Source: Hofstenia miamia (lineage: Eukaryota; Xenacoelomorpha; Acoela; Hofsteniidae). From it: DNA of 64,000 bases. A program made the position numbers and the translations under genes. The stretch covers positions 635,754 to 699,753 of the forward strand of contig CABFPE010000175.1 in NCBI GenBank assembly GCA_900660155.1, written 5' to 3'. Below, piece by piece: positions 37,853 to 48,382 of this stretch (position 1 is the first letter of the stretch; each line of letters starts with the position of its first letter). A model generated the notes under the pieces. That model had not been told where the DNA came from, made no database searches, and was given only the letters and a program-made list of their open reading frames with translations.

Positions 37853-38762
37853 TTATTTTATGATTATGTATCTGAAAATAACATTCAGAATATATAGCTT
37901 ACAAATTTAGGAATATGGATATTTCATGCATCTGTTTGGAAAAATTTTGAGGTTTTGATATTTTTTTGCAAGAATTGTTGGAGGCATACGTGGCCTTAAT
38001 CTCTCTGCAGCGAATTGCGTTCTATTAGGAAGGATGTGTCTAAGAGGGTGTGTCGAATTTGATTGAATCTTGCTGAATAATTGTTCATCTTTTTTTTATC
38101 AAATCATGTATTGATGTAAACGATTGTATGATTAAAAAATTAATTATTCTCTTAGAAAGATAATACATGTATTATCTGTTTTAATATAAAAAATACAAGA
38201 AAATTTTGTTAGTGTTCCTAAAATTGCAGGCAGGGTATTGGACATTCAAAACTACAAACCTACATAAAAACTGCTTGCAATCATAACATTTTTCATCACA
38301 CGTCTTCTTTTGTTGGCACTTTGAAAATGAATGTAGAACACAATTTCTATAAGGTGGCAAGTTTTGATGTATCTCATCTTTGCATTGTTTATTATAAGGA
38401 GCACAACTACAAGTTGCTTCTTCATCGAAACACAAAGGTTTGGAGCAATTTACTTCTGCGCACTTCCCACAATGCATTTCATCTGTTCCAGAGGGACAAT
38501 CAAAAATTCCATCACATACTTTTGCTAGTTTAATACATACTGCAGTGCTTTGAAAACAGCTGACCAAACCTTTCGTACATCTGTTTTTGGTTTCATCATC
38601 ATTATTCGCACAATCATAATTGCCATCATTTATTCTATCTACTGAGATGCAGCTACTGTCGTGACAAAGAAATCCTTCTGTGCAGTTCTGACAATTGAAA
38701 CCTGCATTTGATATGCATGTGTCGACATTACGCCAAAAGAAAAGAAATAAATAGAACAACAT
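26554..38762 (-). CDS. LDLa-repeat 7TM receptor, three exons, 3' end missing
   Basis: This gene model joins exons 38762-38260, 29988-29700 and 27647-26554 (minus strand). The phases fit. Exon 1 has 503 nt and leaves two bases. Exon 2 begins with one base completing that codon, then has 96 whole codons. Exon 3 starts in phase 0. The first junction completes an LDLa module: FLC from exon 1, then ICINRNLVCNGFDDC and SDESRC from exon 2. The product would be a secretory-pathway membrane receptor with a short hydrophobic leader, four LDL-receptor class A modules (ligand and calcium binding in known families), and a rhodopsin-type seven-helix domain. No leucine-rich repeats are visible, unlike relaxin-receptor or GRL101 types. 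Intron 1 is about 8.3 kb and intron 2 about 2.05 kb, both with transposon relics. Helix 7 and the C-tail lie in an unfound exon. The ligand is unknown. Confidence 0.72.
28014..28864. mobile_element. foldback element with tandem-repeat inverted termini
   Basis: An 851-bp element in intron 2 of the receptor gene. Its ends are inverted repeats of about 110-130 bp (28014-28140 and 28755-28864), starting TTTTACCGTT on each strand. Each arm is itself built of five or six imperfect 20-21 bp units of the form cgcattcaaatTaaaacataa. Long inverted termini made of short tandem repeats are the hallmark of Drosophila FB-type foldback transposons. The central part has a short minus-strand open frame (28386-28165) of 73 codons with no recognised domain. 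I found no clear target-site duplication. Confidence 0.7.
28989..29520 (+). pseudogene. Penelope-like reverse transcriptase relic
   Basis: Plus strand, antisense to the receptor intron that holds it. Pieces in adjacent frames match Penelope-like elements in the right order: AIPPYVTLTIGYLEE, then LNEMDLSNSLKFTMKI, then LEILDISITLSRTEMETEIL, then a degenerate basic tail. These correspond to the late RT motifs (GYLE, FT.E, FLDV). Several frame changes and stops are present. The early RT motifs and the GIY-YIG endonuclease were not found. Confidence 0.65.
29700..29988 (-). CDS. receptor exon 2: LDL-receptor class A modules
   Basis: A 289-nt exon between an acceptor (TATATTTAG, AG at 29990-29989) and a donor (GAG|GTATTT, GT at 29699-29698). 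It encodes the rest of LDLa module 3 (CINRNLVCNGFDDC with calcium-site acidic residues in DDSDES), a complete module 4 (CSSKTNCVSIDKVCDMINDC, then TDES and a final cysteine), and a juxtamembrane stretch ending NYEFQAYYE. Its start phase fits only exon 1 at 38260, and its end phase fits exon 3 at 27647. Confidence 0.8.
30165..30192 (-). repeat. short telomere-like array (CCCTAA)
   Basis: About four and a half units of CCCTAA, the first slightly imperfect, reading TTAGGG on the minus strand. It lies inside intron 1 of the receptor gene, so it is an internal site and not a chromosome end. It is followed by a variant (cccgaagcccgaag). Confidence 0.75.
30832..30915 (+). repeat. tRNA-like SINE head
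   Basis: The sequence has a box A like stretch (agcccagttggtaaagacg, 30843-30861) and a box B like stretch (gtggttacaagcact, 30896-30910) at tRNA-like spacing. These are the internal RNA polymerase III promoter elements of tRNA-derived SINEs. It is preceded by (AAT)n sequence and followed by a LINE-like ORF. It does not fold convincingly as an intact tRNA. Confidence 0.5.
30978..31496 (+). CDS. LINE-type N-terminal protein with Myb/trihelix-like segment
   Basis: A 172-residue open frame with a real ATG. Residues about 52-110 (HKWTDEQNRTALECYRRS, then RVYRKRMLEEWRKAG, then VSEQRLAGQVRKLQ) match a DNA-binding-like segment known from the N-termini of many invertebrate LINE polyproteins. The C-terminal third is a glutamate/lysine-rich predicted coiled coil. 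No reverse transcriptase follows; at 31490 the next open frame is on the opposite strand. It is therefore a fragment. The sequence is markedly more GC-rich than its surroundings, consistent with a transposon origin. Confidence 0.6.
   Translation: MLSQERANALSPRQAFNGQRVLRISVQQADSTIGSVDSRSGSIGSTQTNGQRHKWTDEQNRTALECYRRSRPDERVYRKRMLEEWRKAGTGLEVSEQRLAGQVRKLQLEESKAIKRVEQAKQREDEVIDVEAEVAEAAEPVGAETETTIKEKMKEEIGERTRLPVPRGIGSH
31490..32395 (-). pseudogene. LINE ORF1 with PHD-type finger, decayed
   Basis: Minus strand, three frames in order. First a cysteine-rich finger (CSTCNLSNDVTKFKCDNCFV, then SYHLLKKCCG) near 32300. Next a linker and an RRM-like start (QRILISGVSEHW near 31930). Then a C-terminal block, KPELSPADRVVEKQLLKLRH, followed by DKSPLKIRNLKLHRDGSIYN. 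This domain order is that of ORF1 proteins in CR1/L2-type LINEs, where ORF1 binds RNA. Frame changes near 32050 and 31870 break it. It could belong to the family whose ORF2 pieces are at 20113-21513 and 22737-22879. Confidence 0.6.
32492..32720. mobile_element. hAT-type MITE with 8-bp target duplication
   Basis: A 229-bp element with inverted ends, left CAGTAGAGTACGCAGG and right CCTGCGTGCGCCACTG, flanked by ACTATTAG and ACAATTAG (7 of 8 identical). CAG-type ends and 8-bp duplications are typical of non-autonomous hAT elements. A similar end fragment (CCTGCGTACGCCCCT) is seen at 53216-53230. Confidence 0.7.
32721..34281. other. intron 1 of the receptor gene, no feature seen
   Basis: AT-rich sequence without supported genes or element ends. 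Confidence 0.45.
34282..34355 (-). repeat. dispersed repeat, copy 2
   Basis: Reverse-complement match to 24019-24090. On the minus strand a 65-codon frame continues through it to 34132 with a GC-richer stretch (CGACCCCCGGATCGAATAGG), but it has no recognised domain. Confidence 0.55.
35122..35226. repeat. (TA)n microsatellite with assembly gap
   Basis: TA runs flank 73 Ns (35135-35207). The open frame crossing them is an artefact. Confidence 0.9.
35933..36079. mobile_element. PIF/Harbinger-type MITE with TTA duplication
   Basis: A 147-bp element with inverted ends AGGCCTGTCTTAACT and AGTTAAGACAAGGCCT, flanked by TTA at 35930-35932 and 36080-36082. TTA duplications and GGCC-rich tips fit PIF/Harbinger MITEs. 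Confidence 0.7.
37024..37778. mobile_element. hAT-like element with GC-rich subterminal repeats, probably nested
   Basis: The outer ends are TAGTGATGTGCGGTA at 37024 and TACCGCACATCTCTA ending at 37778. A third terminus (TACCGCACATTA) lies at 37324-37335, suggesting one copy inside or beside another. From 37336 the sequence becomes unusually GC-rich, with repeated GGCCGGCTA and TAGCCGGC motifs near both ends of the inner part. Subterminal motif clusters are typical transposase-binding sites in hAT elements. No clean 8-bp duplication was found and there is no coding capacity. Confidence 0.55.
37797..37852. repeat. (TAA)n microsatellite
   Basis: About 18 perfect TAA units next to the hAT-like element. 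Confidence 0.95.
38260..38762 (-). CDS. receptor exon 1: leader and LDLa modules 1-2
   Basis: Starts with a true ATG 42 nt downstream of a TATA box and ends at a donor (TGTAG|GTTTGT). It encodes a short hydrophobic leader (MLFYLFLFF) and LDLa module 1 (FLCHDSSCISVDRINDG, then YDC and DDETKNRC). Module 2 follows (CFQSTAVCIKLAKVCDG, then FDC and GTDEMHC). Then comes a linker with about 12 cysteines, and the first cysteines of module 3 (CYDCKQFLC). Reading past the donor adds non-conserved residues and a stop. The alternative GTAGGT donor four bases earlier would create a TAA stop at the junction with exon 2, so it is rejected. By itself this could be mistaken for a small secreted LDLa protein. 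Confidence 0.8.
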
Positions 38763-38797
38763 TATCAGGGATCAATTAAAGAGAAAGCTTATCTGCT

Positions 38798-38804
38798 CTT
38801 TATA
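38798..38804 (-). promoter_or_regulatory. TATA box of the LDLa receptor gene
   Basis: TATAAAG on the minus strand, 42 nt upstream of the ATG. At normal TATA-to-start spacing the mRNA would begin about 10 nt before the ATG. Confidence 0.65.
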
Positions 38805-38947
38805 CAGTAAAAATTTTTATATGCACAGTATAGATATTTGATTGGTTGTAAACCTTGATGTTGCGTTATCTCTTGAACATCCAATCAGATGAGAAAACGC
38901 AGACGTTATTTCCATATATTTTTAAAATTATACATTCAATTAGAGTA

Positions 38948-39186
38948 AAGCCCCGTTTACACTGGTTCGTCAAGCGAATTCAATAGCACATGGTCGCGTT
39001 TACATGTGTTCATCATGACGAATTCGTTTGACGATTTCAAAAAATGCCTAATGTAAACCCCCACAAAATTGAAAGCGAAAGCACATGGAGGAGAGAAAAG
39101 GACTATATTTTCAATCTGTTTGTCTTCAACTTTTCCTCTTGACACACAAATTTAAACGCGCTTTCGCTATTGAATTCCTCAAACTA
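38948..39186. repeat. imperfect palindromic element upstream of the receptor promoter
   Basis: The left part (gttcgtcaagcgaattcaatagc) is matched in inverted orientation near 39165-39180 (gctattgaattcctcaaac), and CGCGTTTACATGTG is paired with CACAAATTTAAACGCG. It looks like a decayed MITE. The outer right end is not clear. Confidence 0.4.
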
Positions 39187-39189
39187 AGC

Positions 39190-41353
39190 AAAATCTATTT
39201 TTTTCTTTCGTATTAATTGCAAGATTATAGAATTTTTTGTAAAATGTATGAATTACAACTGCTTCAAATATCAGAATATTAAAAATTCTTAAATTTATTT
39301 TTTTTCTAAAATGAAAAAATTTCAACCGAATATGCAAGTGAAAATATAAATTTTGAGTAAGTCATCAGGGGCTGATATTGTTTAAATATATTATTTTGTT
39401 GACCTTTACTTGAGCTAACCAAATACATAATGACAGATTGCTATGGCAACCAGTATTATTATTAATGAACCATCATCTATAATATCTATATATGAAGATG
39501 AAGTCGTTTTATGGAATCATACAAACACATACTACCTAAGCCAACAAAAACATAGACAAATTAAATTCTTTGAAAAATTAAAGAGTTATTAAAGTTATGC
39601 AAACAATTGATGTAAAGAAAATTTTTCACTATTCTTCAAACGTTTGTTTGCCTAGAAACAAGATTTTCTAAAATTAGAGAACTTCCAAAAACGTTGTACA
39701 AAATGGATAGTAAACAAGGACAACTATATAAATAGTCTTTTAAATATTCATGTTCTTCCCTTATCTTTATATCTGGAATACTTGGATTTGTGTCTTTTTA
39801 AAAACCTTTTAACTGGTAATTAAAATTTAAATCTTTCTTCATTTTATTCATTCTATTCTCATGGTGTTCATTAAAGCACTTACTGTTCAAGAATGCTCCC
39901 ATAAAGATATATCGCTTCAAAACTATTTTGTTCAGATTAGAGATGGAATTGGATTGGAGCTCGGATCAGTTCGGATCTACATTTTGAGAAAATGTCGGAT
40001 CTGATTCGGATTAAAAATTTTTTAATAATTGTGTATATTGCACATTTTATACATTACGCACATTTTTAAATGGATGCCACTCTTAGAGTTTTAATAATCT
40101 CAATCTAAGTGACATTTTTTAGATTGAATTTCAAAAAAAAAAGCATTTGTTTTTATAAACATGCAAATGGAGAAGGAGAAGAAACAGAGACAAGCAAGTG
40201 GAATACCTTAGTTTCTGCAAACGCCGCCAAAGTTTAATGATACTAACATAATTTGGGAGGCTCTTCAATAAAAAATTCTCATATAAGAGGCACTATAAGC
40301 AAGCTTAATTTAGTTTTCAGAAGGGTTTCGTGATTATTATAATCACGAATGCAAAATTTTTATAGAGCCGTGCTTTTGGCATAGCAATAATAGGGTATAA
40401 AATTATTAAATTGTTCTTTTAGGTAGTTTAAAATTTGTAATCCAATCTCAATGAAAAGTACAATTCAAAATTTATATTTTAATATTTTAATACACTCTAC
40501 AACAATTTTTTTAATATCTTGCAATATATATTTTGGGTTTGTTCTGTAATTTGCCATTGTTTGTGCTATTCTTGTTTCCATCGCCTAAATTTATAGTAAC
40601 ATTTCAAAATGTTGATTTTTGGATTTGGAAATAATAAAATTAGTAGGGAGTTAATACAAGAAGAAAATCAACTATTTAAACTCTATTAAATATATTATGA
40701 TTATAGTTGATGACAATTTTTGAAATTAGATTATTACAAAAGCTTGCAAAGAAATGAAGTATGTTGTTGAAGTTTGGCAGAGCAAATATCAATTTCCACT
40801 CGCATAATCAAGGAAAGGCCAATCAGAAACGGATTTGCTTCTTGTGGATGGACAATTACAGATGAAAGTCATTGCTAAAAAATGTATTCAGTGTTTCGGT
40901 TGTTACAAACTTATAGAATTTACTCACAGAAAATTTCAATAGAGTTTTGAAAGAGCAAAAGTATACCAATGTAAAATTTCAAAATGTAAATGTTATTTTT
41001 CAACACATATTTGTTCATACCAATAAATCCTTAATTGCTCATCTGCGGCAAGAAATTGATCAGCTCCTCCAAAAGGCTTATTTTCATGAAACACATATTT
41101 TTGAAAAATTATTTATTAGCGCATGTTATGCATTTGGGTATATAATCATATTTTTTTAAATTCAATCTGATTTTTCAAATATTAATTAAATTCTTATGCA
41201 GCATAATATACATAAGTCTCAACAATTATTGATTGGCACTGCTATGCCTGAGCCTTATCATTTGTATACCTTCTATGAATTTATCAACTTAATGTTTACT
41301 TGCAAAGACATCAGTAGTCAAGGGATATAAGGGGATAAATTCATGGGAGACTA
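39190..41353. other. AT-rich intergenic DNA, no gene recognised
   Basis: No supported gene. TTAGAGATGG at 39938 resembles a hAT terminus without a partner. A plus-strand frame at 40947-41159 has no recognisable domain. Confidence 0.4.
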
Positions 41354-42616
41354 TAGTTGGCTGCAAAAAAAATGATACTGAACACCTATTTTTTCACGCT
41401 TTGTGGAAACGTATTGAGACGTTTTAGAAGAAAACTATTAAAATAAAAGACAACGAGAATTTTGTGAACTTTAAAATTGTCAAACAAAAAAGTTAATTAA
41501 TTAAACTGGTACTTCCTAATTATTTAAAAACACTTACCAAACAATTTTTTTTGCTTTGCAAAGTTTCTACCTGATTTCTTCGGAATGGAAACGTTGGAAC
41601 AGCTTGAAAACGCCTTTGCGACATCGCAAATTTCTCGATCAACTTATTTTCGAAAGCTGAAAAGAATTCGACAACGAGAATCTCTCAAAAGAAGAAAAGG
41701 CAGTGGACGCCCTCGAAAAATTATTGGAAAATTCATTCAGAAAACAGTAGCAATTGCTCTCAAAAATCCCTATATTTCTGGGAAAAATTGCAAACCGACT
41801 TCAAACTGAAGCCGACATCTCTGTGCATGAAACCACAGTTCAGAGAACACTGAAAAAAAGTGGAGTTACAAAAATTGGCAGAAAAAATCGACTTCTGATT
41901 ACAAAAGAACATCAAGAAAAAAGATTAAATTTCGTGAAAGATTGGAAAGACTACACTTTTGAAGATCTTTGGATAACTGATGAGTGCGTATTTCAACTAA
42001 ACAGAAACAAAGTACAAATGTGGTCGTCAAAGAAATGTCCAAGACCAACAAAAGCGGTTCCAAAGTTCGACCAAAAAAATATGGTTTAGGGAGCACTTTC
42101 CTATCGTGGGTTTTATTTGAAAATTTTAGACGNTTGCCAAATTATAGCTGAATTTATGCCTTATGCTGATGCTTTATATGATGATGGATGGATACTCCAA
42201 CAGGACGGAGCAACCCCGCACACGTCAGCAAAGACAAAAAATTGGTTTTCTGAAAATAATATCCAGTTTTTGCAATGGCCACCAAGTTCTGCTGATCTTT
42301 CTCCAATCGAAAACGTGTGGCAGATATTGAAAAATGACGTTGAGAAGAAAAATCCGAAAAATATATCCGATTTAAAAGAAAAAATCCAAGAAAGTCAACA
42401 CATTTTGACATCTGAAATGAAGTCCAATTTAATGAAATCAGTTTCAGTTCGTTTGAATGAAGTTATTTCTACAGGAGGAAAACAAAGTAGACTTTGATGC
42501 TTTTTACTTATAGTCCTTTAATGTATCTTTAAAATCTTACCTTTCTTGAGTTGTTACTTTCAGTAGTTCAAAAGTAATATGCCTTTTTTCTAGTCTCATT
42601 TTTTTGCAGCCAACTA
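41354..42616 (+). mobile_element. Tc1-type transposon, nearly full length
   Basis: Inverted ends TAGTTGGCTGCAAAAAAA and TTTTTTTGCAGCCAACTA lie directly between TA dinucleotides (41352-41353 and 42617-42618). At 1263 bp it has the normal Tc1 length and holds one transposase gene in three broken frames. A single N at 42133 is a contig join inside it. Confidence 0.9.
41585..42497 (+). pseudogene. Tc1 transposase (DD34E), frame-shifted
   Basis: The N-terminal part (41585-41809) starts with a real ATG and holds a helix-turn-helix and the GSGRPRK hook. A frameshift near 41780 moves to the second frame, with the second helix-turn-helix (HETTVQRTLKKSGV) and the first catalytic aspartate in LWITDECVFQL. 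After KNMV a TAG replaces the usual tryptophan codon. A third frame after the N has the second aspartate in LQQDGATPHTSAKT and the glutamate in ADLSPIENVWQIL, with 34 residues between them by my count. All three catalytic residues are kept. The frameshift, the stop and the region around the N block translation. Confidence 0.85.
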
Positions 42617-42618
42617 TA

Positions 42619-43520
42619 GGTACACTAGGACAATAAAACTAAAAACAACAACAGCTTGTAAAAATGAAATTATTTAAATAATTTTTAGAATAATTTGCAA
42701 GTATGACGTTACTGAAAATCATATACATTTTGGGAAATTTGAAAATCACGGATTGATTAACTTTCGAATCAATATCATCAGTGCACTGGATTTTAATGAG
42801 TTCTTTTTGTTTGAAGTATGTTATATTTTTTGTACAAATTGTTGCAAATCTTTAACTGTGGGATATATGAGATTGCCACATATGCAGTTAACATGTAGGA
42901 TATGGGATATTATTACAAAATACTTGCTGGAGATACCATTAGCATCGCGAATATTTGAAAATCCAGGATACCCTCCACTTCTTGACTAAGCATTAATATA
43001 TATGATAAAATTTTAGTCTCATTTTTAATCTTAAGCAGCTCAATAATTTTTGCCCAATTTTATTGGCTTCTTATAACTCATGAAATAAGAAAGGTATCCA
43101 AAATTTAAAAGCACTTCAAGATTGAAAGGTATCACCTCCACATCTACATAAACAGTTAGACATCTGCACATTAGTCATGGAAAGAATATTTTTCAAAGAA
43201 TCAGAATTTTCAAAGAAATATAGTAAAAATAGTTTAACTTTTAAAGCACATTCACCATTAAATATGTCAATATCTCATGATCTACAAATTTTCAAATAGA
43301 TTTGGAGACAATTGATTTGAAAACATGGATAAATGATTGATCCTTTTAAATCTATATCAGTCTGTTTAAATTTAAGGAAAGTTGACATTGCTCATCCATC
43401 TTTTGAAAGCAAGTAGAGCTGTTTGGGTCTTAACACTACCTCCAAGCTTGCCTTAAAGTAGGAAAATTTATTGATATTTATATGATTTTAGCAATTAAAT
43501 TTAGTTTTTTGTCTTTCATT
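42619..43520. other. AT-rich intergenic DNA, no gene seen
   Basis: A 78-codon frame at 42753-42989 has no recognised domain and is not supported as a gene. Confidence 0.4.
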
Positions 43521-43740
43521 AGACTTGTCAAGGAGCCGAGCTTGAGCACAATATTGGATACATAACAAGCCTAATTTAAGCAAGCCAAATTTATAGTTCT
43601 GCTTTTTAAATTAACCATACAGATTTTCTTATTTTTTCATTCAGTATGCCTTTCTCATAATTGAATTTTAGAAAAGTTTATTAAATAATTGGAAGAGCTA
43701 TGTAAAAAACATTTGAGTGCAATATTTTTAGAAAATATCG
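43521..43740. mobile_element. partial MITE, same family as 52302-52600
   Basis: Begins AGACTTGTCAAGGAGCCGAG and shares the internal stretch near TTATTAAATAATTGGAAGAGC with the inverted strand of the copies at 52302-52600 and 62430-62656. The far terminus is missing. Confidence 0.5.
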
Positions 43741-46189
43741 AGCTAAAACGATCCTCATGCTTTGGATGCTGCGAACCCTCAGCCCTCCTCCACTGTGCCA
43801 CTAATCCATTCTAAACTATATGCATTTTTCAAACACTTAACTAAAGAATATACATCATTTATTGTACAAATTTCTAACTAAAGCACAATTGTAATATTTA
43901 TTTTCTTAGTGTATGTGTATTATACTTAAAAGGTTTTAGTATTATACAGAAGATACATTGCTCTACAAGAAAATCTAGTATTTATGAGTAAACTTTAGAA
44001 TATAATTCAAATCGAAGAATTGGATTTTTAGCCTTCAATGAGTCAGTCAGATTGCTGTTTAAAATTGCAAGAATAAATTCTTTGTAAATATGAAATTGTG
44101 GAAGAAATCTAATTGAAATAACCTTTAATGAGAAAAGAGTCATGCAGGCGCAAAAATATTAAATAACATCTAACTATATTATATTCAACCCCGTAACGAA
44201 TACATTTCCTTTTGATTAACAAATTATAATTAAGTTGTTAAAGTGTAATTATTGCGGAAATCTTTTTTTGATGTTGTTGAAAATCGGAAAAGTAGATGGA
44301 TTCGAATAACCAATTATTCTTATAAAGGATTTGTGATATTTATGCTACTGCCACAAACTCCTTCAAACAAAATCTTCATGACAGATTTTCACTAATAGAT
44401 TAATATATTTAGAAAATGTGTAGTTTATCAATATTTTTGGTCGAACTTCACTCTATTTGCAGAATACCTGACTTTAATCAAATTTGCTAAATCGTTCCAA
44501 ATATTTGAGGCTGCTCAATGGAAAATTAGCATAGGAAATACACTTGCTGATAAGTCTATATGATCGTGGATTTACTTTTGAGTAATTATCAAGTAAGACA
44601 TTGATTCGCGGGAATATTTATACTTAATAAAAATTGAAGCTGCATGGCCGATAAAAAGATAATGACCTAGGGTTGAAGTGCGACCCAATGTTTTTGTTAA
44701 TATCGAAAAACAGTGTATTTTCAATAATCTCCACACTTATTTTTAGTTTTTTTTGCAGCTTGTATAAATCCAACCATTCCGGATTCCAAATTTATATTGA
44801 TTTTATTGATTATTCATAAACTTTCTATTACTCTAGTGTTCGATTCTAGTTTTTGCTAACATGCTGATTGTTGGACTAAAAGCTGCAGGTCAAGGGAAAA
44901 CATGTGGTTGCGGACCCAACTTGTCCAAGCAATTACATCCCGCTTCCACTCTTGGGCTTCTTGGCATAAAAAAATTCATTTAAATAACAGTATTTCTTTT
45001 GGAATTTAATTTTAATTGATAAGTACAATTGCAATCTTTAGCAATTATTTGCAAATTTCACTCAGCTTTCGCCTGAGCTATGGCATAAAGATGTGAATGA
45101 ATCTGGCCGGGTCAAAATAAATCAATTGTGGCCTAATGTGCAGGCAACAATTTCTAGATGATCTTGCAACACACGTATATTTGAAATGTACATATTACAT
45201 ATATCATTTTCTTTGGCGGCTTTTCTAAATATACTCTTCCCGGCTCTGAATTATATATTGATTTTGTTGTATTTCAATAAATTTTCAAACATTCTTTTTG
45301 GTAACATGCTGATTATTGGACTAAAATTTCCGGGCCGGGATGGGGCAAGAAAATGGAACGGTTCCATCCTACAATAGCATTTCTTAATTTGATTATTCTT
45401 GAAAAGACCCAATCCATCAATGCGAAATTGGAGCTTAATATTTTGCAAATCGCTGTCTGCAAATTTCAAGGTTCACATTTCTAAAATAGTACTACAGAAA
45501 CGATAAGTACTATAGGAAAAACCTAACTGTAAAAAACAAAATGTTGTACATAATGAAAGATAAGTCGTAAAATATGATATAGATTTTTTAAGGTTCACTG
45601 CCAAATTTAAAAAATCTGCCTACTTTTTTATGCATTCAAAATGGATCAGAAAATTCAGACAATTGACGACCCTACAATTCTTAGAATTGACCATAAAGTC
45701 GTAGAGATGTGAAATTATACATACATGTAGAGAAAGAGTTGCTTTAGTGGATGAATAAAATAGATTTTGATGAAAATTTATAATTACAGAGTTATTTACT
45801 TAATTAGTAAGTACGCATATCATAACTTATCATATAAGCTTTCTGTGAGAAAATACTTTTCTTCCTATGCATTGAAGGTTTAATTCATCCAATGCAGGTT
45901 TTCAAGAGCCTTCATATGATACCTTGGTTGGTAACATGGGGTTATAATTTTCAAGTTCTCGCTGTTTAAATAATATGCAAATTAGCATTAATTATGCTAC
46001 GCATACAAATTAGCTAATTAGCATAACTGAAAAAAATTTGCAAAAATTTCCCTTTTTAAGTATATTACACAAGATCTTGTGAAAATATGCCCAAATTTCT
46101 GCATTTAACTGAAAAAACCATCTAATTAGGGGCAAACAACCTTAAGTTATAGAAATACTAGATTTTCATTCCACGAAGTAGCCGATATG
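43741..46189. other. AT-rich intergenic DNA with a diverged duplication
   Basis: Two stretches near 44640-44900 and 45070-45330 share ordered similarities (for example aacatgctgattgttggactaaaa at 44859 and aacatgctgattattggactaaaa at 45303). They may be two copies of an unknown repeat. No gene was seen. Confidence 0.4.
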
Positions 46190-46980
46190 GAAATAGAGAA
46201 AGTTCTCGTTCAGAGTTGGTTTTTATTACTCCAGGGAGCCTCCCCCGCAGTCGACTATCTCCATAATGTGAGCGTTGAGGCAGAATATCTTGCAGTACAT
46301 GATTCTCAGAAATCAGTATCTGCTGAAGAAGCCTATTATCAACTTTGGTTATGATTTTTTCAATAGGGTATAATTTGATATAATTTTAAGGGCTTAAAGC
46401 TTTTTTCTGAACTTTAAGAGCAGCATAGGGGATTTTGAGGAACCTCCCCAAACTGAACAACAATATGTTAGCAAGGGCATAACTAATGCATAGTATAGTG
46501 TTTGTAGTTCATATTGGCTAAATCCAAAATATTTCAATTTCAGCAATAAATACAACTCACTAGTAGCTTTTCAGCCATGCTCCTGATGTGATGAGAAAAT
46601 GAAAGTGCCTTGCCAAAGTACACACCAAGCAATTTCACTACAGATTATTGTGTGACATCTTGCAACTCAGGGACAGAGCTTTGACCAAAGTTAATGAGAA
46701 GTTCATTCGTCTTGGTATGATTAAAATGAAAGTTCTTGGATAAAAAATGAGGCTCAAGAGAATTGATTACAAAATTGCTTTTGTCTCCAACATCGTACAA
46801 GCCAGGTACAATAAGAGAGAGTAATATCTTCAGCAAAAGCTGATAATGAGAAGTTCGCTGTGTCTTCTATTTGATAGGTGTCATCGACAGCACAGTTAAA
46901 AAAAACAGGACCACTGATGGTTCCTTGAGGAACTCAGAGTTCAATGTAACTAACTGCAGAATGTTGGCCATTTATGAGTT
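46190..46980 (-). pseudogene. LINE reverse transcriptase relic
   Basis: Minus-strand pieces in LINE order: VPQGTISGPVFFNCAVDDTY near 46930, LSAFAEDITL near 46830 (catalytic DD altered to ED), LLGVYFGKALSFSHHI near 46600, then LKYFGFSQYELQTLYYALVM and LTYCCSVWGGSSKS near 46450. These are RT motifs B and C and the following thumb and connection region. Stops and frame changes make it a relic. It is a different LINE from the one at 20113. Confidence 0.7.
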
Positions 46981-48382
46981 GTGAAAATATTTCACAACTC
47001 ATAAATTACAAAAATTCATTGCATTTGGGTTAATTTTCGTGCAAATGTCAGTTTTTATTAAGGCTACGCGATAAATTGATTGATAATTGACCGAAATTTT
47101 ATTAATTGACGCCGACGGAACATTTTTTACTAACCGAATCAATTATCAATTAGTGTATAGCCAGTAAAAGTGCCGAAAACAAGCAAAATTTTTCTTAAAA
47201 AAATTTCCTTACATTACGTAAAAAGTTAATGAAAAAGCGTAAGGACTCCGCAGAATCCCGACTACTGCGGTGCCCAGTGAAAGACATTTGCCCGACGCAG
47301 GAAATATAATTACTACACGTCGGGAAAGTCTGAATCCAGAAACATTTCGTGAACTCACTTTTCTCCGAAGTTGTTTTAAGTAAAATTGACTTTATTATTT
47401 TTTAAAAACATTTTCTTGTTTTTTGTTCATTATCGATAAATGATAATTGACCGATCGTTAAATTTTTAATATAATATCGACCCAGTTGTCCACTCCATTT
47501 CTGCAAGACTTCGACTCAAGTCCGACACAGCCCATGTTTAGCACTGACACAACAATCGCAGAATTAAGCTGAAATTATTTTACAGAAGTTTGCATTAATA
47601 TTCATGATAAACCTCTTCTTCATTTTTGAAGACACTGTGATATTAGTGCTGTTGCTCTACGTGATTCAGAGTGTTATGAGCAAATGGGCAACAACGGTTT
47701 TTAATTCAAATTAAAAATTCAAATTACAAAAAATTTGTTTTATCTTATGTATAGTGTCATATGTCCCATTCTTTTGTTCAATACTTATAACGTGTTATTG
47801 AAATTGATAATGTTACGTGTGTGAATATTTATACACAGTTGCTAAATTACTAGGCACTATCACACCGATAGCAAAAATTTTACGAATTACATTTTATTTA
47901 GAAATTGCTAGATTTAAATGCACTTTCTCAGCATCCATCTCTTAGTAGCAAATATGAAGTTTAAACTGCCTTCTCCTCATCGGAAAATTTTCTGCTGGCT
48001 ACAACTTAGATCAACGGACGAAGAATTTATACTGGTAAAACCTGCCCTCTAGCATTTTCCTTGACAACTAGCTGGCTTCGAATTATAATTTCAGCTCTAA
48101 TACAGATTAATATTTACAAATAATTGATGGATTATACCTGACGTTTAATTTTAGTCTGCACATATTTGAATAAACTAGCTTCTTTGGTATATATTTAAGG
48201 GGCCATGGCCTCCCTCTGGGCACGCCACTAAGCCTAATAAGCTTCCGTCACAAAATGAATTTACAAATATAATTTGGCTCCTAAGATGGCGGCAAAATTA
48301 AATATGCATGCACATCAATAATTACTGTAAATATGAGTAAACATCATTTGAAATATGCTTGCAAATATTTGAAAATAAATGA
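46981..48382. other. AT-rich intergenic DNA, no gene seen
   Basis: No supported gene. The sequence around 47060-47160 is rich in short palindromic ATTGATAATTGAC-like motifs of unknown meaning. Confidence 0.45.

Noticed and set aside
38181-38762. A complete stand-alone secreted LDLa protein
   Set aside because: The last 26 or so residues read into a splice donor and are not conserved-looking. The phase-matched exon at 29988 completes an LDLa module instead.
44640-45420. A tandem gene duplication
   Set aside because: The two stretches share ordered similarities but no open frame; they look like an old repeat.
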